Assembly (NCBI GenBank): GCA_963799455.1
Contig: CAWCXF010000007.1
Coordinates: 1,302,001-1,366,000, forward strand
DNA: 64,000 nucleotides
From: CAWCXF01 sp963799455
Lineage (GTDB): Bacteria; Pseudomonadota; Alphaproteobacteria; Rhodobacterales; Rhodobacteraceae
Reading direction: 5' to 3'
This document shows positions 33,160 to 41,797 of the stretch, in pieces (within the stretch, counting starts at the first letter, position 1; each line of letters opens with the position of its first letter). A program made the position numbers and the translations under genes. The notes below the pieces were generated by a model. The model had not been told where the DNA came from. It saw only the letters and a list, made by a program, of their open reading frames with translations, and did no database searches.

Positions 33160-34689
33160 ATGCTATCATCGGCCATGCTCGACGAGGCCGTGCCGCTGCC
33201 CGAGGACCCTGGCGATCTGAAGGCCCTCGCACGGCTCCTGATCGCCGAGGTGAAGGCCCAGGCGCTGCTGATCGAGAAGCTGCGCCATCAGCTCGCGGGC
33301 CACCGGGCACACCGGTTCGGCCCCTCGGGCGAGAGCGCCGACCAGCTCCAGCTGGCGCTCGAGGCGAGCGAGGTGGCGGCCGGCGCCATCATGGGCCGGC
33401 TGCGGCTCCCCGAGGAGGACGAGGACGAGGAGGCGCGCCGTCCGAAGCGCCGACCGATCCCCGACCACGTCCCGCGCATGGAGGTCGAGATCGCGCCGGC
33501 CGAGGAGGCCTGCGCTCGCTGCGGGGGCCGCCTCCGACGCCTGGGCGAGGACGTGACCGAGGAGCTCGAGTACGTGCCGGGGCGCTTCGTCGTGAACCGC
33601 ATCACCCGACCGCGCCTCGCCTGCTCGGGCTGCGAGCGCTTCGTGCAGGCGCCGCTTCCCTCACGGCCCATCGAACGCGGTCGCCCGGGGCCGGGGCTGC
33701 TGGCCCACGTCCTCGTCTCGAAGTTCGGCAACCATCTTCCCCTGTACCGCCAGAGCACGATCTACGCCCGCGACGGGCTCGACCTGGACCGCTCCACCCT
33801 CGCGGACTGGGTCGGGCGATCGACGGCGCTGCTGGAGCCGCTCGCGGCCGCCATCGGGCGGCACGCCCTCGGCGGCGAGGCGCTGTTCGCCGACGACACC
33901 CCCGTGGCCATGCTCGCCCCCGGCCGCGGCAGGACCACCACGGCGCGGATGTGGGTCTACGTGCGCGACGAGAGGCCCTGGGGCGGGCCGGCGCCGCCGG
34001 CGGCCTGGTACCAGTTCTCGCCCGATCGCCGGGGCGAGCACCCGCAGCGCCACCTGAAGACCTTCGCCGGCTGGATGCACGCGGACGACTACGCGGGCTT
34101 CAGGGAGCTGTACCGGAAGGACGCCGTCCGTGAGGTCGCCTGCCTGGCCCACGTCCGGCGCAAGTTCGTCGACGTCCACCGCTCGCAAGGCTCCGCGATC
34201 GCCGAGGAAGCGATCCGGCGCATCGCCGAGCTCTACGCGGTCGAGAAGGCGGCGCGCGGCCGGCCGCCCGAGGAGAGGGCGCGCCTGCGCCAGGCCGACG
34301 CCCGTCCCGTCCTCGACGACCTCGAGGCCTGGCTCGCCGCTCAGCTGCCCGCCCTGTCGGGCAAGACCCCGCTCGCGGCCGCCATCCGCCACGCCCTCGT
34401 GCGCCTGCCCAAGCTCAGGCCCTACCTCGAGCACGGCACCCTGGAGGCGGAGAACAACGCAGCCGAGCGCGCCATGAGGCCGATCGCCCTCGGGCGGAAG
34501 AACTACCTCTTCGTGGGCTCGCAGGCCGGCGGCCGCGCCGCCGCGGTGGCCTACACCCTGATCGAGACCGCCAAGCTGAACGGCGCCGACCCCGAGGCCT
34601 GGCTCGCCGACACCCTGGCCCGCATCCCGGACCACAAGATCACCCGCCTCGACGAACTCATGCCCTGGAACCACCCCTCAGCGCGGTGA
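33160..34689 (+). CDS. tnpC: IS66 transposase TnpC
   Basis: 509 residues. N-terminal leucine-zipper-like helix (LKALARLLIAEVKAQALLIEKLRHQLAGHR), then a zinc-finger segment (CARCGG...CSGC) and the IS66 DDE domain (FADDTPVAML, HADDYAGF, EAENNAAERAMRPIALGRKNYLFVGS). The frame is intact, so the element may be active. ATG 33160 chosen; ATG 33175 and TTG 33133 are alternatives. Confidence 0.93.
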   Translation: MLSSAMLDEAVPLPEDPGDLKALARLLIAEVKAQALLIEKLRHQLAGHRAHRFGPSGESADQLQLALEASEVAAGAIMGRLRLPEEDEDEEARRPKRRPIPDHVPRMEVEIAPAEEACARCGGRLRRLGEDVTEELEYVPGRFVVNRITRPRLACSGCERFVQAPLPSRPIERGRPGPGLLAHVLVSKFGNHLPLYRQSTIYARDGLDLDRSTLADWVGRSTALLEPLAAAIGRHALGGEALFADDTPVAMLAPGRGRTTTARMWVYVRDERPWGGPAPPAAWYQFSPDRRGEHPQRHLKTFAGWMHADDYAGFRELYRKDAVREVACLAHVRRKFVDVHRSQGSAIAEEAIRRIAELYAVEKAARGRPPEERARLRQADARPVLDDLEAWLAAQLPALSGKTPLAAAIRHALVRLPKLRPYLEHGTLEAENNAAERAMRPIALGRKNYLFVGSQAGGRAAAVAYTLIETAKLNGADPEAWLADTLARIPDHKITRLDELMPWNHPSAR

Positions 34690-35449
34690 CGCCGGACGCA
34701 TACGGCGCTCGGAGGCCTCGTGCCGGAGCAGCCGGCTTTGGCCCTCGCACAGGACGCTGTGGTCGAAGCCGGCGTCGGTCAGCTCCAGCGCAAGCAGGTA
34801 CGCACCACGATCCGACTGCGGACGGCGTCGGCGGCTTGGCGGTCGCTCAGCCCCTCGCGGAACTGCATGAGCGTGACGAAGGCGAGGCGCCACGGCGCGT
34901 AGGCCGGCTGGCCGAGCCTGGGGTAGAGGTCGGCAAAGTCGGCGTCGTCGAACACCGCACCAAGTCGGTCGCGCAGCAGCACGTAGGGGTTGCCGCGCCG
35001 AAACGCGGCCTGAGCGACGCGGGCGGTGCCCTCGGGAACGGCCGGGAGCGGCGGCTGCGGGCGGAGCGACATGGGCGGCCTCACGGCGGGAACACCACCC
35101 TACACCGCACCTCGCGCCAGCCCACCGACTTCGCCAACAGTGTCCTCTCGGTTGGGCAACGGGCAGAGCACGTTGGACCTTGACGACGAGGTGATCGAGG
35201 CGGAAGAAGCTAAGAAAGCCATCAAGGCTCTGCCGCACATCTTATTCGTCCATGGGCACCAGAGCCTCAAGTTCGCCCACCTGGCTGTGCCTTCCTCTAC
35301 ATCAAGTGTCCGTTATCTCTGGCGCAGCGACAACCTGATGAACTTGCCGCACGAGGTCTCCAAGCCCGGGCCGGCCGCTGAAGACACGGACTACGACTTG
35401 AACGAGATGAAGCTCCTCAAAGAGCGCATCGAGAAGTGGCGGAGGGACA

Positions 35450-36643
35450 ATGACCGCGAGTGACAACATCGTCGGGTTCCCGGGGCCAAGGTCGCATCGG
35501 ACAGCCAAGCGACTTCTTGTGCCCGAACGATTGACTGAGGCCCGCCTCGCTGGGCTACTGACGCAAACGGAGCTTGCGGACCGCGTCGGCGTGAGCCGAC
35601 AAGCGGTTTCCGCATACGAGCTGGGCAGCAAGAGCCCAGACCCCGCTACCATGCAGAAAATTGGGAGTGCGCTGGGTCAGCCCCTCGCGTTCTTCACCAA
35701 AAGCGAGCATTCCGCGTTCGGCGCATTCAGCACCAACTTCTTTAGGAAGGTGGGGGCGGACACCAAGCGGCGCAACTTGGCCTGCGAGGTCTATGCACGA
35801 TGGTTTGCAGCGTCCGTTCACGCTTTTGATGAAATTGCAAACCTGCCCGCGGTGGATATTCCTCAGTTCGAGCCGAGTGACCGATCCATTAGCGCTTATT
35901 CGGATGAGGAGATTGAATCCATCGCGGAGCAGGTTCGGCAACACTTCGGCCTTGGATTGGGGCCGATCTCGAATGTTGTTCGCCTCTTGGAAGTTAAAGG
36001 GGTGTCTATCTGTCGCCTTGAGATTGTTGGGGAGAACATAGAGGCCTTTTCCTACTGGTCAGGCGAGCGGCCGTTCATTTTCCTGGCTTCAGACAAGGGC
36101 AGCGCGGCCCGCGCTCGCTTCGATGTGGCGCACGAGCTAGGCCACCTTTGCTTGCACGCTTGGGTATCAGCATCTGAGATTGAGGATCTTGCTAGACTTA
36201 AGCAGATCGAGGCGGAAGCCAACCGTTTTGCGGGGGCGTTCCTGTTGCCGCGCAAGTCGTTCCCGAACGAGGTTTACGTGGCTCGGGCAGAAGCCTTTAT
36301 TACCTTAAAGGAAAGATGGAAGGTGGCTATTCAAGCGATGGTCTATCGCTGCAAGGATTTGGGCCTCTTTGATGACCGGCAGGTCACAAATCTTTATAAG
36401 CAGATTTCCTTTAAGAAATGGCGGACGAAGGAGCCTCTGGATGGTCCCGGGGGCCTCTCTATCGAACGGCCCACGCTTCTTAAGACGATAGCCGAGTTAG
36501 TCCTGTCGAATGGGCGCGCAAGTTTTGATGAAATCTGCCACCGCCTTGCATTCGCACCATCGGTTATTGAGCAGTTGTGGGGGCTCGAACGGGGCATCCT
36601 GCAGCAGCCTGAAGCAACGTTGTTCGTTCCGACGCTAAGGTGA
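35450..36643 (+). CDS. XRE-family HTH fused to ImmA/IrrE metallopeptidase
   Basis: 397 residues. XRE helix-turn-helix at about 28-85 (QTELADRVGVSRQAVSAYELGSKSPDPATMQKIGSALG). The ImmA/IrrE (COG2856) domain spans about 105-300, with the zinc motif HELGH at 228-232 (DVAHELGHLCLH). A winged-helix-like C-terminal segment ends LFVPTLR. Family members cleave repressors or act as antitoxin-like regulators. ATG at 35450 overlaps the 222-aa gene by 14 bp. The nested ISs now separate it from its natural promoter at 30530. Codon use is clearly less GC-biased than the flanking genes, as expected for imported cargo. Confidence 0.92.
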   Translation: MTASDNIVGFPGPRSHRTAKRLLVPERLTEARLAGLLTQTELADRVGVSRQAVSAYELGSKSPDPATMQKIGSALGQPLAFFTKSEHSAFGAFSTNFFRKVGADTKRRNLACEVYARWFAASVHAFDEIANLPAVDIPQFEPSDRSISAYSDEEIESIAEQVRQHFGLGLGPISNVVRLLEVKGVSICRLEIVGENIEAFSYWSGERPFIFLASDKGSAARARFDVAHELGHLCLHAWVSASEIEDLARLKQIEAEANRFAGAFLLPRKSFPNEVYVARAEAFITLKERWKVAIQAMVYRCKDLGLFDDRQVTNLYKQISFKKWRTKEPLDGPGGLSIERPTLLKTIAELVLSNGRASFDEICHRLAFAPSVIEQLWGLERGILQQPEATLFVPTLR

Positions 36644-36653
36644 AGCGCCATGC

Positions 36654-36680
36654 TTGACGACAAGCAACGCGCATTATACA
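36654..36680 (+). promoter_or_regulatory. Candidate transposase promoter
   Basis: TTGACG at 36654-36659 and TATACA at 36675-36680 with a short 15-bp spacer. The transposase ATG lies 9 bp after the -10, so the message would be leaderless or nearly so. Confidence 0.4.
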
Positions 36681-36688
36681 TTAGGGGC

Positions 36689-37585
36689 ATGAACAAGCTG
36701 CCCCTCCGCACCCGAGCCCTGATCCTCAAGATGCTCTGCGAGGGGCAGTCCATGCGGGCGACCGCGCGGCTGACGGACGTGAGCTTCAACACCGTAGCCA
36801 AGCTCCTCGCGGACGCGGGCAACGTCTGCGCCGACCTGCATGACGAGCGGGTGCGAGGCGTCGCGGCCGAGCGCATCCAGTGCGACGAGATCTGGGCCTT
36901 CTGCTACGCCAAGGCGAAGAACGTCCCCACGGCCAAGGCTGCGCCCGAGGGCGCGGGCGACGTGTGGACATGGACGGCGCTCGACCCCGACAGCAAGCTC
37001 ATGGTCGCTTACGCCGTGGGGGACCGGGACGCCGAGACAGCGCGCGAGTTCATGTTCGACCTGGCGGGGCGGCTCACGGGCCGGGTGCAGCTCACTACGG
37101 ACGGCTTCGGCGCCTACCTCAAGGCGGTCGGGGACGCGTTCGCGGCCGACGTGGACTACGCTCGCCTCATCAAGCTCTTTGGCGAGCCCAAGGGCGTCAC
37201 GTCGCCGGAGCGCAAATATAGCCCCGGCGTCTGCACCGGGCTCATCAAGGAGCCCGTGTTCGGCAAGCCCAACCCCGACAAGATCAGCACCAGCCACGTC
37301 GAGCGCCAGAACCTCAACATGCGGATGGGGCTGCGGCGCTTCACCCGGCTCACCAATGGGTTCTCAAAGAAGGTCGAGAGCCACGCTGCGATGGTCGCTC
37401 TCTACACCGTGTTCTACAACTTCTGCCGTGTCCATAAGACGCTCCGCGTCACGCCCGCGATGGAAGCGGGCCTGACGGATCACGTCTGGGACATGGAGGA
37501 AGTTGTCGCTATCATGGACGAGCGCGCGCCGAAGCCGGGCCGTCCCAAGACCTACAAGCCGCGCGATCCGAAGATTTCAAACTGA
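36689..37585 (+). CDS. IS1-family-like (ISMhu11 type) DDE transposase
   Basis: 298 residues. N-terminal HTH (MRATARLTDVSFNTVAKLLADAG) without the zinc finger of classical IS1 InsA, so a single-ORF version. Catalytic residues: D66 in IQCDEIWAF, D138 in LTTDGFGAY and E205 in HVERQNLNMR. The C-terminal basic tail is GRPKTYKPRDPKISN. The stop lies 9 bp inside the right end of the element and within the right terminal repeat. Intact and plausibly active; it should mobilise everything between the 22-bp repeats. Confidence 0.9.
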   Translation: MNKLPLRTRALILKMLCEGQSMRATARLTDVSFNTVAKLLADAGNVCADLHDERVRGVAAERIQCDEIWAFCYAKAKNVPTAKAAPEGAGDVWTWTALDPDSKLMVAYAVGDRDAETAREFMFDLAGRLTGRVQLTTDGFGAYLKAVGDAFAADVDYARLIKLFGEPKGVTSPERKYSPGVCTGLIKEPVFGKPNPDKISTSHVERQNLNMRMGLRRFTRLTNGFSKKVESHAAMVALYTVFYNFCRVHKTLRVTPAMEAGLTDHVWDMEEVVAIMDERAPKPGRPKTYKPRDPKISN

Positions 37586-37594
37586 GGCACTACC
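37573..37594 (-). repeat. Right terminal inverted repeat of the cargo transposon
   Basis: Reverse complement matches 29982-30003 at 21 of 22 positions. Includes the last codons of the transposase. Confidence 0.88.
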
Positions 37595-37602
37595 GCGGGG
37601 GG
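37595..37602. repeat. Target-site duplication, right copy (GCGGGGGG)
   Basis: Exact copy of 29974-29981, directly outside the right terminal repeat. Confidence 0.8.
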
Positions 37603-37666
37603 CGGGGGGCTGGCCCCCCGCGGCGCGCCGCGATACGCCCCGAGCGCCGCCGAGGAGGAGCGACCC

Positions 37667-38933
<1,267 letters not shown>

Positions 38934-38956
<23 letters not shown>

Positions 38957-39281
38957 GCGCGTCGGCCTCGGCCGGCGGCGGGCGCGCGCCGGCGGGATCG
39001 TCGGGGCCGGGGCTCGCGGCGGGAGGGGCGCCGGCGGATGCGCCCCGGGCGGCGTCGGCCGCGACCCCTTCCCCCGGATCGGCGCGGCCGACGCCGAGGA
39101 AGACGGCGCGCAGCGGCAGCGCCCAGAGGACGCCGAGCCCGACGTAGATGGCCAGCTCGACCAGCAGCGGCGGGCGATCGAGGAGGTCGATCAGGTTGAC
39201 CGCCACTACGATGTAGAGCGGCAGCCCGATGACGAGCACCGCCAGCGACATCCGCCGCCGCGCCCTGTAGGACATCGCCAT
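38934..39281 (-). CDS. DUF2842 family membrane protein with extended tail
   Basis: 115 residues. The DUF2842 core MSYRARRRMSLAVLVIGLPLYIVVAVNLIDLLDRPPLLVELAIYVGLGVLWALPLRAVFLGVGRADP, with two membrane helices, occupies the first ~70. The remaining 45 residues are Ala/Pro/Gly-rich and not part of the family. Start at ATG 39281 (MAMSYRARRR), with AGGAGGGGGTGACGGG upstream. The 3' end overlaps the purA 3' end by 23 bp. Inner-membrane protein of unknown function, typical of alphaproteobacteria. Confidence 0.85.
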
Positions 39282-39395
39282 CCCGTCACCCCCTCCTGCG
39301 GCCACGCCGACGCTAGCCCGGCGTGCCTCGCGATCAAGCGCGCCGGACGCCGCGGGGCGCCGCCCTGCGGCGCGCCGGCGGCGAAGCCCGGCCTC

Positions 39396-39527
39396 GCAGA
39401 CGGGGCCGGAGCAGACGGGGCCGGAGCAGACGGGGCCGGAGCAGACGGGGCCGGAGCAGACGGGGCCGGAGCAGACGGGCCGGAGCAGACGGGGCGGAGC
39501 AGACGGGGCCGGAGCAGACGGGGCGGA
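39396..39527. repeat. Minisatellite, nine copies of a 15-bp unit
   Basis: Unit GCAGACGGGGCCGGA: five perfect copies from 39396, then 14- and 15-bp variants at 39471, 39485, 39499 and 39514. It lies in the 443-bp gene-free stretch 39282-39724, upstream of the DUF2842 start and downstream of a hypothetical gene. Copy number is expected to vary between isolates. Confidence 0.9.
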
Positions 39528-39724
39528 CGGGCCGGCCACGCGGCGCCGAGCCCCTCCATCGAGGCCGCCCGATCATCGCCGGGGCGTCCGGACGGCCGAG
39601 ACCGGACCGGGCGCCGGGCAGGCCGCCCCCGCCGGGCCGGAGGATCGACGCTCGAGCGGCGGCCGCTCGGCCCTGCCTCGCGGGCCGGCGCCCCTTCGTC
39701 CCCCGCAGCCCTGGCACGTAGAGG

Positions 39725-40858
39725 TCATCCCGGCCGTCCCGGGCCGACGCCGCCCGCACGGCCGCAGCCGACGACGCGGCGCGGGACGACGGGGGCCGAC
39801 GCGGGCGTCCCGCCCTGCGCGTGGACGCGCAGGGCGGGGGTCAGCAGGAGCGGCGGCAGCGGCCGGACGAGGGAGGGCTCGGGCCGGACATCGCGCAAAG
39901 GCGCCGCGTGCGAGGGCTCGCCGGCGGGCGCGATCCGCCGCGCGGGCCGGCGCGGGCTCACCGGACGGCTGGCGTCGATCGGAGGGCGGCCGGAGCCCGC
40001 GCCGCCCGTCAGGCCCGCTCGCGCCGCCTCGGCCTCGGCCATGCCGCGCCGCTCGGCCGGCGGCGAAGGTTCCGGCGCCGGGGGCCGGGCCCCGGCCCGC
40101 GGCGCATCGGGGCCGGCGCCCGTGGCCTGCGCGAGGCGGACCACGATCCGGTCCAGCCCGGCGCCGCCATCGCCGGCCGCGTCGTCCCGCAGCGCGTGCG
40201 GACGGCCCTCGGACGCCCGCCCCGCGCCGGACGCCCGAGCCGCCGGCGTCGCGGAGGCGGCCGCATCCTCGGCCCGCTCCGCGGCGGCCTCCACCGCCGG
40301 TGCCTCGATCCGGCCCCCGCCCGGCCTCCTCCCGATCCTCTCGTCGGGCGGCGCGTCGAGCCCATGCTCGGACGCCACGCCCTCGCCGGCCGCCATCCGG
40401 GCGACGCGGGCCAGGAGCGCCTCCTCCGGCTCGACGGGCTCTGCGGGCTCTGCGGGCTCGGCGCCTTCGGGCCGCGCAGCCTCGGGCCCGGCGGCCCCTG
40501 CCGGGCCCGGCCCCGCGCCGTCCCGGACGAAGGCGTCCGCGAGGGCGTCGCTCGCGCCGTCCTCGGCGCGCCCCGCGCCCGCGGGCTCGCGCTCCGGACC
40601 GTCCCAGCCGAGGCCCGTCGCGGAGCCCCAGGCCGCGAACGGGCACGCCTTGGCCGCCGCCTGGGCCGGGCGCAGGACGACCGCATCCCCCTGCGCCTGC
40701 GCCCGGACCCAGCCCGGCGCCTCGCCGCCGCTGCCGGCCGCCGTCGCCCCGAGCCACGGCGCGAGCGACGCCAGCGCCGCGAAGGCGTCCTCGAAGCCCT
40801 CGAGCCGCCAACGCCGCGCGCCGCAGCGCACCGTCACGATCCCGTCCGCGTGATCCAT
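39725..40858 (-). CDS. Hypothetical Ala/Pro/Gly-rich protein (377 aa)
   Basis: Starts MDHADGIVTVRCGARRWRLEGFEDAFAALASLAPWL, a compact N-terminal segment of about 70 residues that looks structured and resembles a recurrent N-terminus of uncharacterised Rhodobacterales proteins. The rest is low-complexity, disordered and rich in Ala, Pro, Gly and Arg, without recognised motifs. ATG 40858 chosen; the frame is open further upstream through a 15-bp repeat, which is unlikely to be translated. Function unknown. Confidence 0.6.
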   Translation of the reverse strand: MDHADGIVTVRCGARRWRLEGFEDAFAALASLAPWLGATAAGSGGEAPGWVRAQAQGDAVVLRPAQAAAKACPFAAWGSATGLGWDGPEREPAGAGRAEDGASDALADAFVRDGAGPGPAGAAGPEAARPEGAEPAEPAEPVEPEEALLARVARMAAGEGVASEHGLDAPPDERIGRRPGGGRIEAPAVEAAAERAEDAAASATPAARASGAGRASEGRPHALRDDAAGDGGAGLDRIVVRLAQATGAGPDAPRAGARPPAPEPSPPAERRGMAEAEAARAGLTGGAGSGRPPIDASRPVSPRRPARRIAPAGEPSHAAPLRDVRPEPSLVRPLPPLLLTPALRVHAQGGTPASAPVVPRRVVGCGRAGGVGPGRPG

Positions 40859-40870
40859 CGCCCAGCTCCC

Positions 40871-40930
40871 CCATCCGCCCGAGCCCCATCCGCCCGAGCC
40901 CCGTCCGCCCGCGCCCCGTCCGCTCGGCGT
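40871..40930. repeat. Four-copy 15-bp tandem repeat
   Basis: Unit CCATCCGCCCGAGCC twice, then two diverged copies (CCGTCCGCCCGCGCC, CCGTCCGCTCGGCGT), just upstream of the hypothetical gene's start. Confidence 0.8.
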
Positions 40931-41026
40931 CGTCCTGCCGGACGCCGGCGGCGCCTGCGCGGCGAGAGCCGGGCGAAAGCGTGACCTTCCGTTGCGCCCT
41001 CGCGCGGTCTGCGGCAACACCGCCGG

Positions 41027-41797
41027 ATGGAGCCCTCACCGCCCGAGCCGATCCCGGCCCTCCTGCGAAGCCGCGAGGGCGTGACGCTGGTGGGCGCCGG
41101 CCCGGTGGCGCGCGAGGCGCTGGAGGCTTGCCTCGCCCGCGCGCCCGCGACGGTGGCGGCCGACGGGGGGGCGGGGGCGCTGCTGGCGGCGGGCCGCCTG
41201 CCCGACGCGGTGATCGGCGACCTCGACTCGCTCCCGGCCGAGGACCGGGCGCGCATCCCCGCGATCCGCGTGCACCGGGTCGCCGAGCAGGACAGCACCG
41301 ACTTCGAGAAGTGCCTCGCCCGCATCGAGGCGCCCTTCGTGCTCGCCGTGGGCTTCCTCGGGGGGCGGGCGGATCACGCCCTGGCCGCGCTCTCGGTGCT
41401 CGCGCGCGGCGTCGGGCCGACCTGCGTCCTGGTGTCCGAGACCGACGCGCTCTGTCACGCGCCGCAGCGCCTCGACCTCGACCTGCCGCCCGGCGCGCGG
41501 GTGTCGCTCTTCCCGATGGCGTCGGTGACGGGCGTCTCGGAGGGGCTGCGCTGGCCGATCGAGGGCCTCGCCTTCGCGCCCTCGGGCCGGGTCGGCACCT
41601 CGAACGAGGCGCTGGGGCCGGTGCGGCTCGCCCTGGACGGGCCGGGGATGCTGGTCATCGTGGCGCGCGCGGGCCTGGGCGCGCTGCTCGCGGGGCTCGG
41701 CCTTCAGGCAGGCGCCGCGTCCGGGCGCCGGGTCAGCCTCGGGGGCGCAGCGCCGCGTCCTCGGCGCGGATCCGCACGAGGAGCATCGCGGCGTTGA
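41027..41797 (+). CDS. Thiamine diphosphokinase-like protein (TPK domain)
   Basis: 256 residues. AADGGAGALLAAGRLPDAVIGDLDSLPAED, DSTDFEKCLARI and GFLGGRADHALAAL are the three conserved TPK catalytic-domain segments. VSLFPMASVTGVSEGLRWPIEGLAF and GTSNEALGPVRLAL correspond to the thiamine-binding C-terminal domain. Would convert thiamine and ATP to thiamine diphosphate and AMP. Its last 20 residues are Arg-rich and overlap the convergent ICMT-like gene by 65 bp, longer than usual; the true C-terminus of the family lies near residue 235. Confidence 0.85.
   Translation: MEPSPPEPIPALLRSREGVTLVGAGPVAREALEACLARAPATVAADGGAGALLAAGRLPDAVIGDLDSLPAEDRARIPAIRVHRVAEQDSTDFEKCLARIEAPFVLAVGFLGGRADHALAALSVLARGVGPTCVLVSETDALCHAPQRLDLDLPPGARVSLFPMASVTGVSEGLRWPIEGLAFAPSGRVGTSNEALGPVRLALDGPGMLVIVARAGLGALLAGLGLQAGAASGRRVSLGGAAPRPRRGSARGASRR

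Larger units (their letters stand above)
32306..34703. mobile_element. IS66-family element, apparently complete (2,398 bp)
   Basis: Ends GTAAGCGTCCGG (left) and CCGGACGCATAC (right), the usual IS66 GTAAGC-type termini. Flanking 8-mers GGCGCTCC and GGCGCTCG differ at one base and fit the 8-bp duplication of this family. Contains tnpA, tnpB and tnpC in the standard order on the plus strand. Confidence 0.9.
30978..35084 (-). pseudogene. IS1182-family transposase, broken by IS66 and two frameshifts
   Basis: N-terminal part at 35084-34704: MSLRPQPPLPAVPEGTARVA, then YPRLGQPAYAPWRLAFVTLMQFREGLSDRQAADAVRSR. After a one-base loss near 34800 it resumes as YLLALELTDAGFDHSVL. IS66 then interrupts at HEAS/ERLLVR. 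The rest, 32305-30978, carries RTDSTHVLAAIRTLNQLELV (first catalytic Asp) and a frameshift near 31665, then HEAMRVEAIHAALAAKG...AAINLDRLAAWLAERP. No intact copy can be made from this locus. Confidence 0.85.
30954..35145. mobile_element. IS1182-type insertion sequence, itself interrupted by IS66
   Basis: Bounded by 21-bp perfect inverted repeats (30954-30974 beginning GGACACTGTTGGCGAAG, and 35125-35145). CTCGG occurs at 30951-30955 and at 35147-35151, so the true edges may shift by 1-3 bp. Without the IS66 insert it is about 1.8 kb, normal for the family. Its transposase is dead. Confidence 0.85.
30599..35463 (+). pseudogene. Unrecognised 222-aa cargo gene, split by nested insertion sequences
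   Basis: 5' part 30599-30955 (119 codons from GTG, MLKADVFVRDQINPELWPRFATLLRTAY...KVVFRENAR) and 3' part 35152-35463 (LGNGQSTLDLDDEVIEAEEAKKAIKALPHILFVHGHQ...IEKWRRDNDRE). Cutting out 30956-35151, which includes one CTCGG copy, rejoins them exactly in frame, so the gene was whole when the element inserted. Mixed alpha/beta composition, no membrane segment, no domain recognised. The stop overlaps the XRE-ImmA start by 14 bp, so the two proteins are made together and probably act as partners, toxin-antitoxin-like by architecture. Confidence 0.8.
29982..37594. mobile_element. 7.6-kb IS1-family-like cargo transposon with nested insertions
   Basis: Bounded by 22-bp terminal inverted repeats (GGTAGTGCCTCA, one mismatch, TTTGAAATC) and an 8-bp direct repeat of target DNA. 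Contents, left to right: two small overlapping genes; a promoter and operator; a 222-aa gene split by IS1182 plus IS66; an XRE-ImmA/IrrE gene; and a DDE transposase. Without the nested insertions it would be about 3.4 kb. Cargo genes are visibly less GC-rich than the host. It lies in the secG-purA divergent intergenic region. Confidence 0.88.

Noticed and set aside
39282..39539. N-terminal extension of DUF2842 through the PVCSG repeats
   Set aside because: The repeat is translated only if the start is moved 86 codons upstream. ATG 39281 has an excellent ribosome site and matches the family start.
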